DNA of 64,000 bases from the NCBI RefSeq assembly GCF_030272615.1, contig NC_081415.1, positions 232,135,303-232,199,302 on the forward strand, in the 5' to 3' direction. The position numbers were made by a program, and so were the translations under genes. The DNA is from Cryptomeria japonica. Lineage: Eukaryota; Streptophyta; Pinopsida; Cupressales; Cupressaceae. The notes under the pieces are model-generated. The model saw nothing but the letters and a program-made list of their open reading frames with translations, did no database searches and was not told the DNA's origin. Numbering within the stretch: position 1 is the stretch's first letter; every line of letters begins with the position of its first letter. Below are positions 63,601-64,000 of the stretch, in pieces.

Positions 63601-63937
63601 TTCAATCCAGAATTTTTATACAAAGCTCCAACAGCTCATGGCTCAACAATTGGACTTAAGAAATGAAGAACACAAGATCAGGATGGATATAATGACACTA
63701 CAGACATTATTCCTTCCTCATCTTTCATCCGTCCAAGAACAGATCAACCGAGCCAACTCCTTATCTACTACACAGGAGGGAAGCACTCTAGATGGCTTAA
63801 TATTGTTATTGGCTAATATTCAAGCATAGAATTCTTTAATGGATAGTGTAAAGAATGCCCTCTCTATCGCTCTCACCGAAGCCCGGACCAAGTACAAATC
63901 CATTTTTTATCAATTACCACCCCCGAATGGTAATTAA
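60608..63937 (+). pseudogene. Giant accessory ORF of a pol-less LTR retrotransposon
   Basis: A single frame of 1,110 codons (MAPKIQDPIVVKNVEKPSL to the TAA at 63935-63937) with no frameshift but six internal stops: TAG 60917, TAG 61682, TGA 62309, TAG 62567, TAG 63494 and TAG 63827. Residues about 120-350 look like a folded helical domain (ITKEIIHLITGYPIYDHARA, KFSIRVMGYCFFQSTREN, VKKGMKIDLCEVLLKSLFEN, LANTLKFGSLLVCIFFYFE). Residues about 390-510 are Lys/Ser/Thr/Pro-rich (KRKKQDTSKASPTPPPKQ, ESSDTESEDASKFQIVKSKK). A second folded piece follows (KSLPNEICLHIDNRWKYAM, LFPNMSVAEIKEHL), then a Glu/Thr-rich disordered stretch. The C-terminus is coiled coil (KAKAKQEKQMAIQKKNKVLQ, QEQINRANS). No RT, RNase H, integrase, protease or zinc-finger motif. 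Function unknown. Confidence 0.75.
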
Positions 63938-63952
63938 GTTTTCATGTTTGTC

Positions 63953-63964
63953 AAAAAGGGGGAG
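63953..63964 (+). promoter_or_regulatory. Polypurine tract
   Basis: AAAAAGGGGGAG, 15 bases after the accessory ORF stop and directly before TGATATGATAGAG, the presumed 3' LTR start. It shows that the accessory ORF occupies the whole internal region after gag. Confidence 0.85.
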
Positions 63965-64000
63965 TGATATGATAGAGTATTAGAGGAGTGATACAGTATT
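63965..64000 (+). repeat. Start of the 3' LTR (window ends)
   Basis: Begins with TG right after the polypurine tract (TGATATGATAGAGTATTAG); only 36 bases are in the window. Confidence 0.6.

Overview
This is a plant nuclear, intergenic, retrotransposon-packed window, most likely from a gymnosperm (conifer-type) genome. I infer this from the very long AT-rich LTRs with recurrent 'accggt' tracts, the chromodomain-bearing Ty3/gypsy elements of the type common in conifers, the nested old insertions and the absence of any intact host gene. I see no intact protein-coding host gene, no rRNA or tRNA gene and no CRISPR array. Nearly every recognisable coding stretch is a retroelement relic carrying premature stops.

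Layout. 0-6.3 kb: a decayed plus-strand Ty3 chromovirus whose gag, protease and PR-RT linker are split by two integrase-type insertions (1414-3736 and 4090-6057). The first insertion is itself split by a 1.49 kb solo LTR (1559-3051). 7.8-8.5 kb: LTR-like sequence with a 99-bp (TA)n tract. 9.7-17.06 kb: a minus-strand Ty1/copia element with both LTRs, PBS, polypurine tract and a full gag-PR-IN-RT-RNase H order, broken by stops. 17-24 kb: non-coding repeat sequence. 24.4-26.7 kb: two minus-strand LTR-like blocks. 27.6-28.6 kb: an unrecognised coding relic with a second degraded copy at 40.9-41.4 kb. 31.7-39.2 kb: a structurally complete minus-strand Ty3 chromovirus with a 5-bp target-site duplication (TTCAT), matched LTRs of about 0.96 kb, a tRNA-iMet PBS, gag, PR, RT, RNase H, integrase and chromodomain, plus a 72-bp-period tandem array before its 3' LTR. 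42.2-48.5 kb: a decayed plus-strand copia element interrupted first by a 1.69 kb target-primed (LINE-type) insertion with a 16-bp TSD, then by a 1.15 kb solo LTR with TSD TCTTA. 49.1-57 kb: a pol-less LTR element with a long leader carrying three different minisatellites and a Pro/Ser/Asn-rich ORF. 57.5-64 kb: the 5' LTR, PBS, five-zinc-knuckle gag, a very long accessory ORF (about 1,109 codons in one frame), polypurine tract and first bases of the 3' LTR of another pol-less LTR retrotransposon.

The most interesting signals are: (1) the 1,109-codon accessory ORF at 60608-63937, which occupies the place of pol, has no frameshift but six stops, and matches no RT, protease, integrase or RNase H motif; (2) an apparently related domain inside the LINE-type insertion at 44.5-46.2 kb, in a completely different mobility context; (3) the stop codons themselves, which are strongly biased to TAG at places where the family consensus is CAG, the pattern expected from deamination of CHG-methylated cytosines; (4) a 3' LTR module shared by at least six LTRs of different elements.
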